Assembly: GCF_023061185.1 (NCBI RefSeq)
Contig: NZ_JAKGAK010000008.1
Span: forward strand, 51,237 to 115,236
Length of the DNA: 64,000 nt
Source of the DNA: Chromohalobacter beijerinckii
Lineage (GTDB): Bacteria; Pseudomonadota; Gammaproteobacteria; Pseudomonadales; Halomonadaceae
Direction of reading: 5' to 3'
Shown in pieces: positions 8,617-15,841 of this stretch. Below the pieces are notes generated by a model. It searched no databases, was not told the origin of the DNA, and saw nothing but the letters and a program-made list of their open reading frames with translations. Position 1 is the first letter of the stretch, and each line of letters starts with the position of its first letter. The position numbers and the translations under genes were made by a program.

Positions 8617-10425
8617 ATGTCCGCCGACAATCGCCGCATGACCCCCGATCAACTGCGTTCGCGCTGGTGGTTCGACAACCCCGAGCATCCGGGAACCACC
8701 GCGCTGTGCATCGAGCGCTACATGAATTACGGCTTGACGCTGGAGGAGCTCAAGAGCGGCAAGCCGATCATCGGCATCGCGCAGTCGGGCTCCGACTTGA
8801 CGCCTTGCAATCGTCATCACATCGATCTGGTGAAACGCGTCAAGGATGGCATCCGCGCCGCCGGGGGCGTGCCGTTCGAGTTTCCCCTGCATCCCATCCA
8901 TGAAAACGTGCGTCGGCCGACGGCAGCGCTGGATCGCAACCTCGCGTACCTAGGGCTGGTGGAGGTCCTTCATGGTTACCCGCTAGACGGTGTGGTGCTA
9001 ACCACCGGCTGTGATAAGACGACACCCGCCTGCCTGATGGCGGCGGCGACGGCCAACATTCCGGCGATCGTGCTCTCCGGCGGCCCCATGCTCAATGGCT
9101 GGCGCGGCACCCAGGAACGCGTGGGCTCGGGTACCATCATCTGGGAACTCCGCAAGCGTCTCGCGGCGGGGGATATCGGCTACGAGGAATTCCTGTCCCG
9201 CGCCACCGATTCGGCGCCTTCCGTTGGTCACTGCAACACCATGGGCACCGCTTCGACGATGAATTCCATGGCCGAGGCGTTGGGCATGAGCCTGCCCGGT
9301 TCGGCGATGATCCCGGCGCCCTACAAGGAGCGCTCGATGGTCGCTTACCAGACCGGGACGCGCATCGTCGACATGGTGTGGGAAGATCTGCGCCCGCTGG
9401 ATATCATCACTCGCGAGGCCTGCGAAAATGCCATCGTGGTGTGTTCGGCGCTAGGCGGTTCTTCCAACGCGCCGGTGCATATCAACGCCATCGCCCGTCA
9501 CGCGGGGATCGAGCTGACCAACGACGATTGGCAACGCCTTGGGCACGAGATTCCACTGCTTGCCAACGTGATGCCGGCGGGAATCTATCTTTCCGAGGAG
9601 TTCCACCGGGCCGGTGGCGTGCCCGCGGTGCTCAGCGAGTTGATCAAAGCGGGACGTCTGCATGGCGATGTGCCGACGGTCAATGGCAAGACATTGGCGG
9701 AGAATACGGCCGGGCGTGAAACCCTGGACGACGATATCATTCGCCGCTATGACAACCCGCTGGTGGAAGAGGCCGGCTTCATCAATCTCAAGGGCAACCT
9801 GTTCGATTCGGCGTTAATGAAGACCAGCGTGATCGCCAGCGACTTCCGGCAGCGTTTCCTGAGTCAGGCCGATGATCTGGACGCCTTCGAAGGCAAGGTG
9901 GCGGTATTCGACGGCTCCGAGGATTATCATGCACGCATCGACGATCCGTCGCTCGAGATTGATGAAAACACCATCCTGATCATGCGCGGTGCCGGACCAA
10001 TCGGCCATCCGGGCAGTGCCGAGGTCGTCAATATGCAGCCGCCAGAGGCGTTGATACGTCAAGGTATCGAATCGCTGCCGTGCATCGGTGACGGTCGTCA
10101 GTCGGGGACCTCGGGCTCGCCCTCGATCCTCAATGCGGCACCTGAAGCTGCCGTGGGCGGCGGCTTGGCACTACTGGAAACGGGGGATCGAATTCGTATC
10201 GACCTCAAGCGCGGCGAAGCCAATCTGCTGGTCGATGATGCCGAATTGTCACGCCGTCGCCAGGCGCTGGAGTCGCGTGGCGGTTATATCTACCCGGTGG
10301 ACCAGACGCCTTGGCAGGAAATTCAACGCGGCATGGTCGAGCAGCTCGATCGTGGCATGACGCTAGGCCCTGCCACCAAGTACCGCGACGTCGCGCGTAA
10401 GAGCCCGCCCCGCGACAATCACTGA
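8617..10425 (+). CDS. xylD: D-xylonate dehydratase (IlvD/Edd family)
   Basis: This 602-residue second IlvD/Edd dehydratase resembles Caulobacter xylonate dehydratase (about 595 residues), not the neighbouring enzyme. Cluster-ligand cysteines are Cys64 (LTPCNRHH), Cys132 (TGCDKTTP) and Cys206 (VGHCNTMG). GIAQSGSDL and the C-terminal [16 protein letters not shown] and [12 protein letters not shown] segments are typical of the xylonate group. It would dehydrate D-xylonate to 2-keto-3-deoxy-D-xylonate, which the FAH-family enzyme and the semialdehyde dehydrogenase can take on to 2-oxoglutarate (Weimberg route). The start has GAGAGGAG upstream. A GntR operator lies 57-73 bp before the start, and a strong terminator follows. 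Confidence 0.87.
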   Translation: MSADNRRMTPDQLRSRWWFDNPEHPGTTALCIERYMNYGLTLEELKSGKPIIGIAQSGSDLTPCNRHHIDLVKRVKDGIRAAGGVPFEFPLHPIHENVRRPTAALDRNLAYLGLVEVLHGYPLDGVVLTTGCDKTTPACLMAAATANIPAIVLSGGPMLNGWRGTQERVGSGTIIWELRKRLAAGDIGYEEFLSRATDSAPSVGHCNTMGTASTMNSMAEALGMSLPGSAMIPAPYKERSMVAYQTGTRIVDMVWEDLRPLDIITREACENAIVVCSALGGSSNAPVHINAIARHAGIELTNDDWQRLGHEIPLLANVMPAGIYLSEEFHRAGGVPAVLSELIKAGRLHGDVPTVNGKTLAENTAGRETLDDDIIRRYDNPLVEEAGFINLKGNLFDSALMKTSVIASDFRQRFLSQADDLDAFEGKVAVFDGSEDYHARIDDPSLEIDENTILIMRGAGPIGHPGSAEVVNMQPPEALIRQGIESLPCIGDGRQSGTSGSPSILNAAPEAAVGGGLALLETGDRIRIDLKRGEANLLVDDAELSRRRQALESRGGYIYPVDQTPWQEIQRGMVEQLDRGMTLGPATKYRDVARKSPPRDNH

Positions 10426-10449
10426 GTACTTGATGCTAAGCACTTGACC

Positions 10450-10488
10450 AGACAAACCGGGCGTCGCCATGCGACGCCCGGTTTGTCT
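10450..10488. terminator. Bidirectional terminator between xylD and the GntR gene
   Basis: An 18-bp perfect stem (10450-10467 with 10471-10488, core AAACCGGGCGTCGC) closes on a CAT loop. A and T runs lie inside the stem ends. It separates the convergent xylD and gntR genes. Confidence 0.8.
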
Positions 10489-10512
10489 GTCGAGTGTCAG
10501 AGGTAGCGCTTG

Positions 10513-11280
10513 TCAGCTTTCGGACAACAGCTCGGCGCTATGCCCAAGAGGCGTGTCGGGGATTTCCAACCCCAAGGCGCTGGCGGTGCCAGCGAGTACG
10601 GCCTGTGAGGCGCGAAAGGCATCGCGTGGTCGGCGTGCGCGAATGCTTTCCATCAGCAACCGGTGGCGCTCCAGGCTCTCCGCCGGGTCGCTGGCGCTGA
10701 CGTTCGAGGTCTCGATCAATAGCAATATCGAGGGACGCAGAATGTGCGAGAGCTGTGACCAGACGATATTGTGCGTGGCCTTGAAGATAGCCACATGGAA
10801 GGCGATGTCATAGTCGCTATGCAAGCGGCCGTCACGGTTGGAGGAGGGGTCGTCGAGGTCACTGCCCATGCCGTTGAAGGCCTCCTCGATGGCGACCAAG
10901 TCATGCGCCGTCGCGTGCTTGGCGGCGGTCATGGCGACATAGGGCTCCACGTCCAGACGAAAGGCCAGGATCTCGCGCTGCACGCCGGGATTGGGCGCGG
11001 CGTAGCGCGTCATCCACTCGGTGACTTGAGCATCGAGAATGTTCCACTCCGGATACTCGCGGACCTTCGAACCGTGTCCGGAAATGCGTTCGATGATTCC
11101 GGCGTCGACCAACTGGCGTAGATCGCTGCGCACCGCCGAGCGATTGAGAGCGAAGCGCGCGCATAGATCGATCTCGCGGGGCACGAAATCCCCGGGTTGG
11201 TATTCGCCGGAGAAGATCTCCTTTGCCAGCGCCTCGGCGACGCTGGGACGTTTTCGGGATGAGGGTTGTTTGCTCTTCAC
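10513..11280 (-). CDS. FadR-type GntR regulator of the pentonate genes
   Basis: The protein has 255 residues with an N-terminal winged helix-turn-helix (about 10-75; GDFVPREIDLCARFALNRSA, GIIERISGHGSKV) and a C-terminal FCD ligand-binding domain (about 95-225; the acid and His residues in DYDIAFHVAIFKATHN and ERHRLLMESI are likely metal ligands). I chose GTG at 11280, the first codon where family similarity begins; no strong ribosome-binding site is visible. The frame runs open far upstream, but that part is the shadow of argE. An inverted repeat close to the ATGTTNAACAT motif lies about 38 bp upstream of this start, consistent with autoregulation. It is probably a repressor released by a pentonate or a ketodeoxypentonate. 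Confidence 0.85.
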   Translation of the reverse strand: MKSKQPSSRKRPSVAEALAKEIFSGEYQPGDFVPREIDLCARFALNRSAVRSDLRQLVDAGIIERISGHGSKVREYPEWNILDAQVTEWMTRYAAPNPGVQREILAFRLDVEPYVAMTAAKHATAHDLVAIEEAFNGMGSDLDDPSSNRDGRLHSDYDIAFHVAIFKATHNIVWSQLSHILRPSILLLIETSNVSASDPAESLERHRLLMESIRARRPRDAFRASQAVLAGTASALGLEIPDTPLGHSAELLSES

Positions 11281-11317
11281 GTGACATCGTTCCGAATCAT
11301 TTCGGCTACGCTGGCAT

Positions 11318-11335
11318 ATGTCGAACATTTCGACA
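11318..11335. promoter_or_regulatory. Candidate autoregulatory GntR operator
   Basis: ATGTC-G-AACAT (11318-11328) differs from the pentonate operator by one base. It overlaps a second inverted repeat, TGTCGAA-CAT-TTCGACA (11319-11335). It sits about 40 bp upstream of the regulator's start. Confidence 0.6.
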
Positions 11336-11378
11336 AGGCGCCGATGGTAGAGGTCCTCTTGCAGAAGATGTCGCGATG

Positions 11379-12539
11379 CTAGTCGGCGCTTGCCATGCGC
11401 TCCCCAAGCGCCGCCATGAAGGCATCCGCCGCGTTGAGTTGTGCCATTTCCAGGTATTCGTCGGGTTGATGTGCCTGAGCGATGCTGCCGGGGCCGCAAA
11501 TCACTGTGGGCAGGCCGGCGCGTTGGAATTGCCCCGCTTCGGTGGCATAGGCCACGGCTTCGTTGTCGGTGGTGCCCAGCAATGACTGGCATAGCGTTAC
11601 CGCAGCCTGATTGTCGCGGTCGGCTAGGGCAGGCACGGTTTCGGTGAGGTGGTCGGTGTGGATGGCGATCTGCGGCGCGCGTGGGCGCAAGTCGTGTACC
11701 AATGACTCGGCGTAGTGCTGGAAACGCTCGAACAAGGCCTCGAAGCCGTCCGTCGGCAGGTGGCGGATCTCCCAGTCGAAATGGCACTCGCGCGCCATGA
11801 TGTTGATCGCCGTACCGCCCTGGATCTTGCCCACGTGGAGACTGGAGTGGGGAACGTTGAAGAGCGGATCGACACGCCCCTCGCTGACAAGTTCCGCCAT
11901 GATGTCTTCGATGCGGGTCACCAGGCGGGCGGCCACGTGGACGGCGGATACACCCTGGCGCACCTGGCTTGAATGCGCTTCGCGACCGGTCACCGTGGTG
12001 CGCAGGTTGGTGATGCCCTTCTGGGCCACCACCGGCGCCATCAGCGTGGGCTCGCCGACGATGACCGCCGCTGGCGTCGGTGCATCGGCCATTAAGCGTT
12101 CGATCAAGCGCGGCGCGCCCAGGCAACCGACTTCCTCGTCGTAGGAAAACGCCAGGTAGATGGGTCGCTGCAAGTCGAGCGTTTGCCACTGCGGTACTTG
12201 TGCCAGTGCGCTGGCGATGAATCCCTTCATGTCGCAACTGCCACGTCCGTAGAGGCGGCCGTCGTCTTTTTCGATCAGCGTGAAAGGGTCGCTGCTCCAG
12301 GGCTGACCGTCCACCGGTACCACGTCGGTATGCCCGGACAGCACCACGCCGCCCGCGACCTCAGGGCCGATGCGGGCCAGTAGGTTGGCCTTGCTGCCGT
12401 CATCGTTGTCGATGCGGGTACAGGGCACGTCGTACTCGGCGAGGTAACGCTCGATGAAGGCGACCAATTCCAGGTTGGAGTGACGCGAGACGGTATCGAA
12501 GCCAACCAGGCGTTCGAGCAGGGCAATGGTGTCGGACAC
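11379..12539 (-). CDS. argE: Acetylornithine deacetylase (M20 family)
   Basis: This 386-residue M20 metallopeptidase-fold hydrolase shows the two-metal site: His in SGHTDVVPVDG, Asp in YGRGSCDMKGF, Glu-Glu in YDEEVGCLGAP, and the VGEPTL segment. The dimerisation domain runs from about residue 175 to 285. Best fit is ArgE-type acetylornithine deacetylase, which releases ornithine and acetate in arginine synthesis; related M20 enzymes act on other N-acyl amino acids. I chose GTG at 12539 because GGGAGG lies five bases upstream and the preceding 13 codons lack homology. It lies between the pentonate regulator and wrbA with no evident pathway link. Confidence 0.83.
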   Translation of the reverse strand: MSDTIALLERLVGFDTVSRHSNLELVAFIERYLAEYDVPCTRIDNDDGSKANLLARIGPEVAGGVVLSGHTDVVPVDGQPWSSDPFTLIEKDDGRLYGRGSCDMKGFIASALAQVPQWQTLDLQRPIYLAFSYDEEVGCLGAPRLIERLMADAPTPAAVIVGEPTLMAPVVAQKGITNLRTTVTGREAHSSQVRQGVSAVHVAARLVTRIEDIMAELVSEGRVDPLFNVPHSSLHVGKIQGGTAINIMARECHFDWEIRHLPTDGFEALFERFQHYAESLVHDLRPRAPQIAIHTDHLTETVPALADRDNQAAVTLCQSLLGTTDNEAVAYATEAGQFQRAGLPTVICGPGSIAQAHQPDEYLEMAQLNAADAFMAALGERMASAD

Positions 12540-12651
12540 GGCGGCCTCCCACAGGGATGTTTTGCGCCAGCCTAGCATGCCCGTGCTTTGACGCCATCAG
12601 CGCTTTGCCCCATCTTGAAAGGGTTCATTCACCCAGTTGGAGAGCACTCAC

Positions 12652-13257
12652 GTGAGCAAGGTTCTGGTTCTATACTATTCCAGTTACGGGCATGTCGAAA
12701 CGCTGGCCAATGCCGTCGCCGAAGGCGCACGCGGCATCGCCGGCACTCAGGTGGATCTGTACCGCGTGGCGGAACTCGTGCCTGACGAGGTGGCCGTCAA
12801 GTCGGGCTACAAGGAAGACTCCACCGCCGCTGTACTGGACGATCCCAGCGTGTTGGCCGAGTACGACGCGATTCTCGTCGGCACGCCCACACGCTTCGGC
12901 AACATGGCCTCACAGATGCGCAACTTCTGGGACAAGACGGGCGGTCTCTGGGCGCAGGGCAAATTGATCGGCAAGCTGGGCGGCGCCTTCACCTCCACCG
13001 CCAGCCAGCACGGCGGACAGGAAACCACGCTGACCTCGATTCATACCACCCTGCTGCATCATGGTATGGCGGTCGTCGGCGTACCGTACTCCTGCCCGGC
13101 GCTGAGCGAGCTCAATGACGTCTCCGGCGGCACGCCCTACGGCGCGACGACCATCGCCGGTGGTGATGGCAGTCGCCAACCCAGCGAGAATGAGCTGACC
13201 ATCGCCCGTTTCCAGGGTCAGCACATCGCCGAAATGGCCGCCAAACTCGCTGGCTGA
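12652..13257 (+). CDS. wrbA: NAD(P)H:quinone oxidoreductase WrbA
   Basis: The 201-residue flavodoxin-fold protein begins [18 protein letters not shown], the FMN phosphate-binding loop, and carries the WrbA segments [18 protein letters not shown] and [15 protein letters not shown] plus GVPYSC. WrbA is a tetrameric FMN enzyme that reduces quinones by two electrons and limits redox cycling. GTG at 12652 is preferred, with GGAGAG about seven bases upstream; a TTG at 12637 is in frame but overlaps that site. It is a single-gene unit ended by a strong terminator. Confidence 0.95.
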   Translation: MSKVLVLYYSSYGHVETLANAVAEGARGIAGTQVDLYRVAELVPDEVAVKSGYKEDSTAAVLDDPSVLAEYDAILVGTPTRFGNMASQMRNFWDKTGGLWAQGKLIGKLGGAFTSTASQHGGQETTLTSIHTTLLHHGMAVVGVPYSCPALSELNDVSGGTPYGATTIAGGDGSRQPSENELTIARFQGQHIAEMAAKLAG

Positions 13258-13280
13258 GCGCCGTCCGAAGCGTTTCGAAA

Positions 13281-13322
13281 GACACTAAAACGCCGTGCCT
13301 TCGGGCGCGGCGTTTTAGTGTC
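13281..13322. terminator. Intrinsic terminator after wrbA
   Basis: GACACTAAAACGCCG pairs with CGGCGTTTTAGTGTC, extended by TGCC-TTCG-GGCG at the top, giving a stem of about 19 bp with a UUCG tetraloop and internal A/T runs on both arms. Confidence 0.85.
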
Positions 13323-13350
13323 GCGACCTGGATATGAAATGTTAGGCTTG

Positions 13351-13379
13351 TTGACAAGTGTCACGTGACAAAATACATT
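13351..13379 (+). promoter_or_regulatory. higBA promoter with palindromic operator in the spacer
   Basis: TTGACA (13351-13356), a 17-bp spacer and TACATT (13374-13379) make the clearest sigma-70 promoter in the window. The spacer contains the 12-bp palindrome TGTCACGTGACA (13359-13370), where a bound HigA or HigBA dimer would block polymerase. A second dyad, ATACA-N6-TGTAT, covers the -10 region and start. Initiation 6-8 bases after the -10 would fall at about 13385-13387, on the toxin start codon. Confidence 0.75.
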
Positions 13380-13386
13380 CCGGTGT

Positions 13387-13668
13387 ATGATCAAAACCTT
13401 CGCAGATAAACGTACCCAAGAGCTTTATTCCAAAGGGAGGTCAAAGAAGTTCCCCTCGGATGTAGCTGCAAGAGCTTCCCGGAAGCTGGAATACGTAAAT
13501 CTGGCGGAGCAACTAGATGATTTGAAAGTGCCGCCTGGCAACCGTCTCCATTCACTTTCTGGCGATAGGCAGGGTCAGTACGCGATTTCAATCAATGCTC
13601 AATGGCGTATCTGCTTCTATTTTGAAGATGGTGACGCATACGATGTTGAGGTATGCGATTACCACTGA
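13387..13668 (+). CDS. higB: HigB-type toxin (RelE/ParE superfamily mRNA interferase)
   Basis: This 93-residue basic protein has the HigB/RelE pattern: an N-terminal KRTQELYSKG helix, a second helix with RKLEYVNLAEQLDDL, then PPGNRLHSLSGDRQGQYAISINAQWRICFYF, the strand region that carries the catalytic basic residues, and a short VCDYH end. Such toxins cleave mRNA on the ribosome. The toxin precedes the antitoxin, as is typical of higBA. It has no Shine-Dalgarno sequence, and its ATG coincides with the predicted transcription start, so it may be translated from a leaderless mRNA. Base composition is visibly lower in GC than the flanking genes, suggesting acquisition. Confidence 0.92.
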   Translation: MIKTFADKRTQELYSKGRSKKFPSDVAARASRKLEYVNLAEQLDDLKVPPGNRLHSLSGDRQGQYAISINAQWRICFYFEDGDAYDVEVCDYH

Positions 13669-13682
13669 GTGAGGTCACAACT

Positions 13683-13997
13683 ATGGCTATTTCTAACACC
13701 GACGAAATGCAGCGCAAGCCGACGCATCCAGGCGAAATGCTGAGGGAGGACTTTGTCCCGGACTATGACTTGACCGTTGCGGGGTTGGCCGAGTCTTTGG
13801 GCGTGTCTCGACAATCCGTCAATGAGCTGTTACGTGAAAAACGTTCTGTCAGCCCTGAAATGGCGCTTAGGCTTGGTCGTTTGTTTGGTAACTCTCCGGA
13901 GTTTTGGCTGAATGCGCAGCGAACCATCGATTTATGGATGGCAGCGCAATCGGTCAAGGACGAGGTCGCCCGCATCAAGCCATTGAACGCAGCATGA
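13683..13997 (+). CDS. higA: HigA-type antitoxin (XRE family)
   Basis: This 104-residue DNA-binding antitoxin has THPGEMLREDF, the VapI/HigA hallmark, followed by a helix-turn-helix (LTVAGLAESLGVSRQSVNELL; about 31-55) and the family segment SPEMALRLGRLFGNSPEFWLNAQ. It should neutralise HigB and repress the shared promoter through the palindrome at 13359-13370. It starts 14 bp after the higB stop with GAGG upstream; an upstream in-frame start at 13653 would overlap higB and is not favoured. It converges on the alpha/beta hydrolase gene with 10 bp between stops. Confidence 0.92.
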   Translation: MAISNTDEMQRKPTHPGEMLREDFVPDYDLTVAGLAESLGVSRQSVNELLREKRSVSPEMALRLGRLFGNSPEFWLNAQRTIDLWMAAQSVKDEVARIKPLNAA

Positions 13998-14007
13998 ACA
14001 TCCCACC

Positions 14008-14988
14008 TTATCTGTCAGTCACCCTCTGCCCGTTCAGCGCCTGGATGGCAGCGACGGCGGCATCGATGGCGTCGGGGTCGAGTATCAGGCCGATATGGTC
14101 GATGTCGGGGAGTTGATCGATCGCCACGTCGCTGCCGGCGTTTTGAAACACAGTAGCGAACTGACCGGCACGAAAGATTTGGTCATCCTCGCCCACCAGT
14201 ACACGCATCGGGTGATTCGTCGCGCGTAGGGCGGCTCGGTAATCGGCTTTCGGCCGGTAATTCTGGGCCAGGTCGTACGAGTAGGCTGGTGTCAGGTCGG
14301 CACTTTCGTCGACGGCATAGCGCACCACAGGCAGATGATTGAAGGCGTCGATACCGAGACGATTCAATAACATGATGGCGATGTAACGCGGTAATCCGAC
14401 GCGGGTCCAACCGCCGCTATCGGCCCGATACGTCGATGCCTCCTGACTGATGAACGGCGACAGTAGCAGGTAGTTGGAAAACAGCTGCTGGCGTTGACCA
14501 CCGGCCACCCTGAGCGCGAATCCACCACCGGAAGAGAAACCCACGAGCGTGCAGGGTGCGACCGGCTCAATGGTCTGCATGAAATCTTCCAGATCATCCT
14601 CGAGTTGTCCCACGTAGGCGATGTCGCCGTTGGTGCCGGAGGCGCCGTGTCCCCGTATGTCCAGCGCATATGTCGTGTAGCCTGCCGAAGCAAAGGCCTG
14701 GGCTAGTGGGTGCATGCTGCGGCTGTCAGCGGCGGAGCCGTGGAGCAGCACCACACTGCCGTGTGATGTGTCTGCAGAAGATGCGTAACGGCGAAACGCG
14801 AGAGGCGTGCCATCTCGCGCCTGGTAGGTGCTGAGTGCTGGTAAGTCGCTATTGTCGAGTGCCCTGAATGGCGCATTGATGCCTTCCAGGGTCGGCGGCC
14901 GGGATGGGCCGCCGAAGATCAGCGCCAAGGCGGTAGCGCCCACCAGCCCCACGCTGATCAGCAAGAGTAAGCCTATGGCGAATTTCAT
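14008..14988 (-). CDS. Membrane-anchored alpha/beta hydrolase
   Basis: The 326-residue protein begins with one hydrophobic segment (about residues 4-26) acting as a signal anchor, so the catalytic domain is probably periplasmic. The alpha/beta-hydrolase core has VVLLHGSAADSR (oxyanion loop), DIRGHGAS, nucleophile elbow GFSSGGG, the acid in LVGEDDQIF and the histidine in DIDHIGL. It resembles lysophospholipase or carboxylesterase-type proteins, but the substrate cannot be read from sequence. It appears to be transcribed alone; the next gene upstream runs divergently from 15278. Confidence 0.82.
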   Translation of the reverse strand: MKFAIGLLLLISVGLVGATALALIFGGPSRPPTLEGINAPFRALDNSDLPALSTYQARDGTPLAFRRYASSADTSHGSVVLLHGSAADSRSMHPLAQAFASAGYTTYALDIRGHGASGTNGDIAYVGQLEDDLEDFMQTIEPVAPCTLVGFSSGGGFALRVAGGQRQQLFSNYLLLSPFISQEASTYRADSGGWTRVGLPRYIAIMLLNRLGIDAFNHLPVVRYAVDESADLTPAYSYDLAQNYRPKADYRAALRATNHPMRVLVGEDDQIFRAGQFATVFQNAGSDVAIDQLPDIDHIGLILDPDAIDAAVAAIQALNGQRVTDR

Positions 14989-15220
14989 GGGAACCTCGTG
15001 TCAGGTTTTCCGGGCTTTTTATATCACCACGCATTGCGTCATCACCAGCGTGGGCGATTCGCGGATAGGATATCGATCAGCTCAGTGACGCGGATACCGT
15101 CTTCGTTGGCGGCAGGGTCGTTGATGGCAAAATAGTACGCAATGCCTGGCTACCGAGGGATGGCCTCTCAATGGCACTCTATGGGAAGCAAGTTGATATG
15201 TTCACGGCATCGACACATGT

Positions 15221-15263
15221 TGAGGGCATGTACACGGAACGCGATTTTTTCGACATGCCCTCA
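15221..15263 (+). repeat. 11-bp inverted repeat in the leader of the 15278 gene
   Basis: TGAGGGCATGT (15221-15231) and ACATGCCCTCA (15253-15263) are perfect inverted repeats around a 21-base spacer. The second arm ends a few bases before the AAGGAG of the next gene, so it could be an operator or a translational hairpin. Confidence 0.55.
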
Positions 15264-15277
15264 CTACAAGGAGATAT

Positions 15278-15766
15278 ATGCCCAGTTTCCATACTCGCTC
15301 GTTGTGCGAAGCGCTGTTGGGTATTGCGGGGATCTGGTTGCTGGTCAGGACGCTCTCAAACCAGGCCACGTCTCTTTATATTGTCTGGTCCAGTTCGTCG
15401 GTAGCTCAAGAGGCGGAGGCACCGAATATGCTCGCCATCCAGGGTGTGCATTTCTTCGTCAGTGTGCTGCTTGGAGCGGGGCTTCTCCTGGCGCGTAAGC
15501 CGATCAGTCGATGGTTAACATCCTCTGAGGAGGAAGTCTCAGCCTCGTCGGCGACTCTGATGGCCGTGGGGACTGCCTTGATTGGCATCGGTTATCTGGC
15601 GTCGGGTCTGGTCACGCTGGGCACGCATTATGCGCGACTGGAAACGCTGGGCGCCGCCAGTCCAGACAGTCTCTGGCGTGGTGGTCTTTCCGCGAGTATC
15701 GGGATCATACTGTTCGCCAGCTCCGTCGGTATCGGCCGTCTTTGGCGGCGGCTTCGGGCGTTATGA
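15278..15766 (+). CDS. Small integral membrane protein of unknown function
   Basis: I do not recognise this 162-residue protein. It has about four hydrophobic segments (roughly residues 8-27, 54-73, 90-112 and 134-153) with a polar loop containing SSEEEVSASS between the second and third, and a basic C-terminus (WRRLRAL). Translation is well supported by AAGGAG before the ATG. It is a single-gene unit: an inverted repeat lies in its leader and a terminator lies 12 bp after its stop. Nothing nearby suggests its role. Confidence 0.7.
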   Translation: MPSFHTRSLCEALLGIAGIWLLVRTLSNQATSLYIVWSSSSVAQEAEAPNMLAIQGVHFFVSVLLGAGLLLARKPISRWLTSSEEEVSASSATLMAVGTALIGIGYLASGLVTLGTHYARLETLGAASPDSLWRGGLSASIGIILFASSVGIGRLWRRLRAL

Positions 15767-15777
15767 TACTGAGCCGA

Positions 15778-15808
15778 GGACGGCGGAGGTAGCCGTCCTT
15801 TATTTATT
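15778..15808. terminator. Intrinsic terminator after the small membrane protein
   Basis: GGACGGC (15778-15784) pairs with GCCGTCC (15792-15798), followed by TTTATTTATT on the plus strand. It lies between this gene and the convergent sbcC. Confidence 0.75.
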
Positions 15809-15841
15809 GAGAATTCATATTTCCTAGTTACTCAATATTGC

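Noticed and set aside
10513..12237. 574-codon frame taken as one long regulator
   Set aside because: Only the last 255 codons match a GntR protein; the upstream part is the shadow of argE in another frame.
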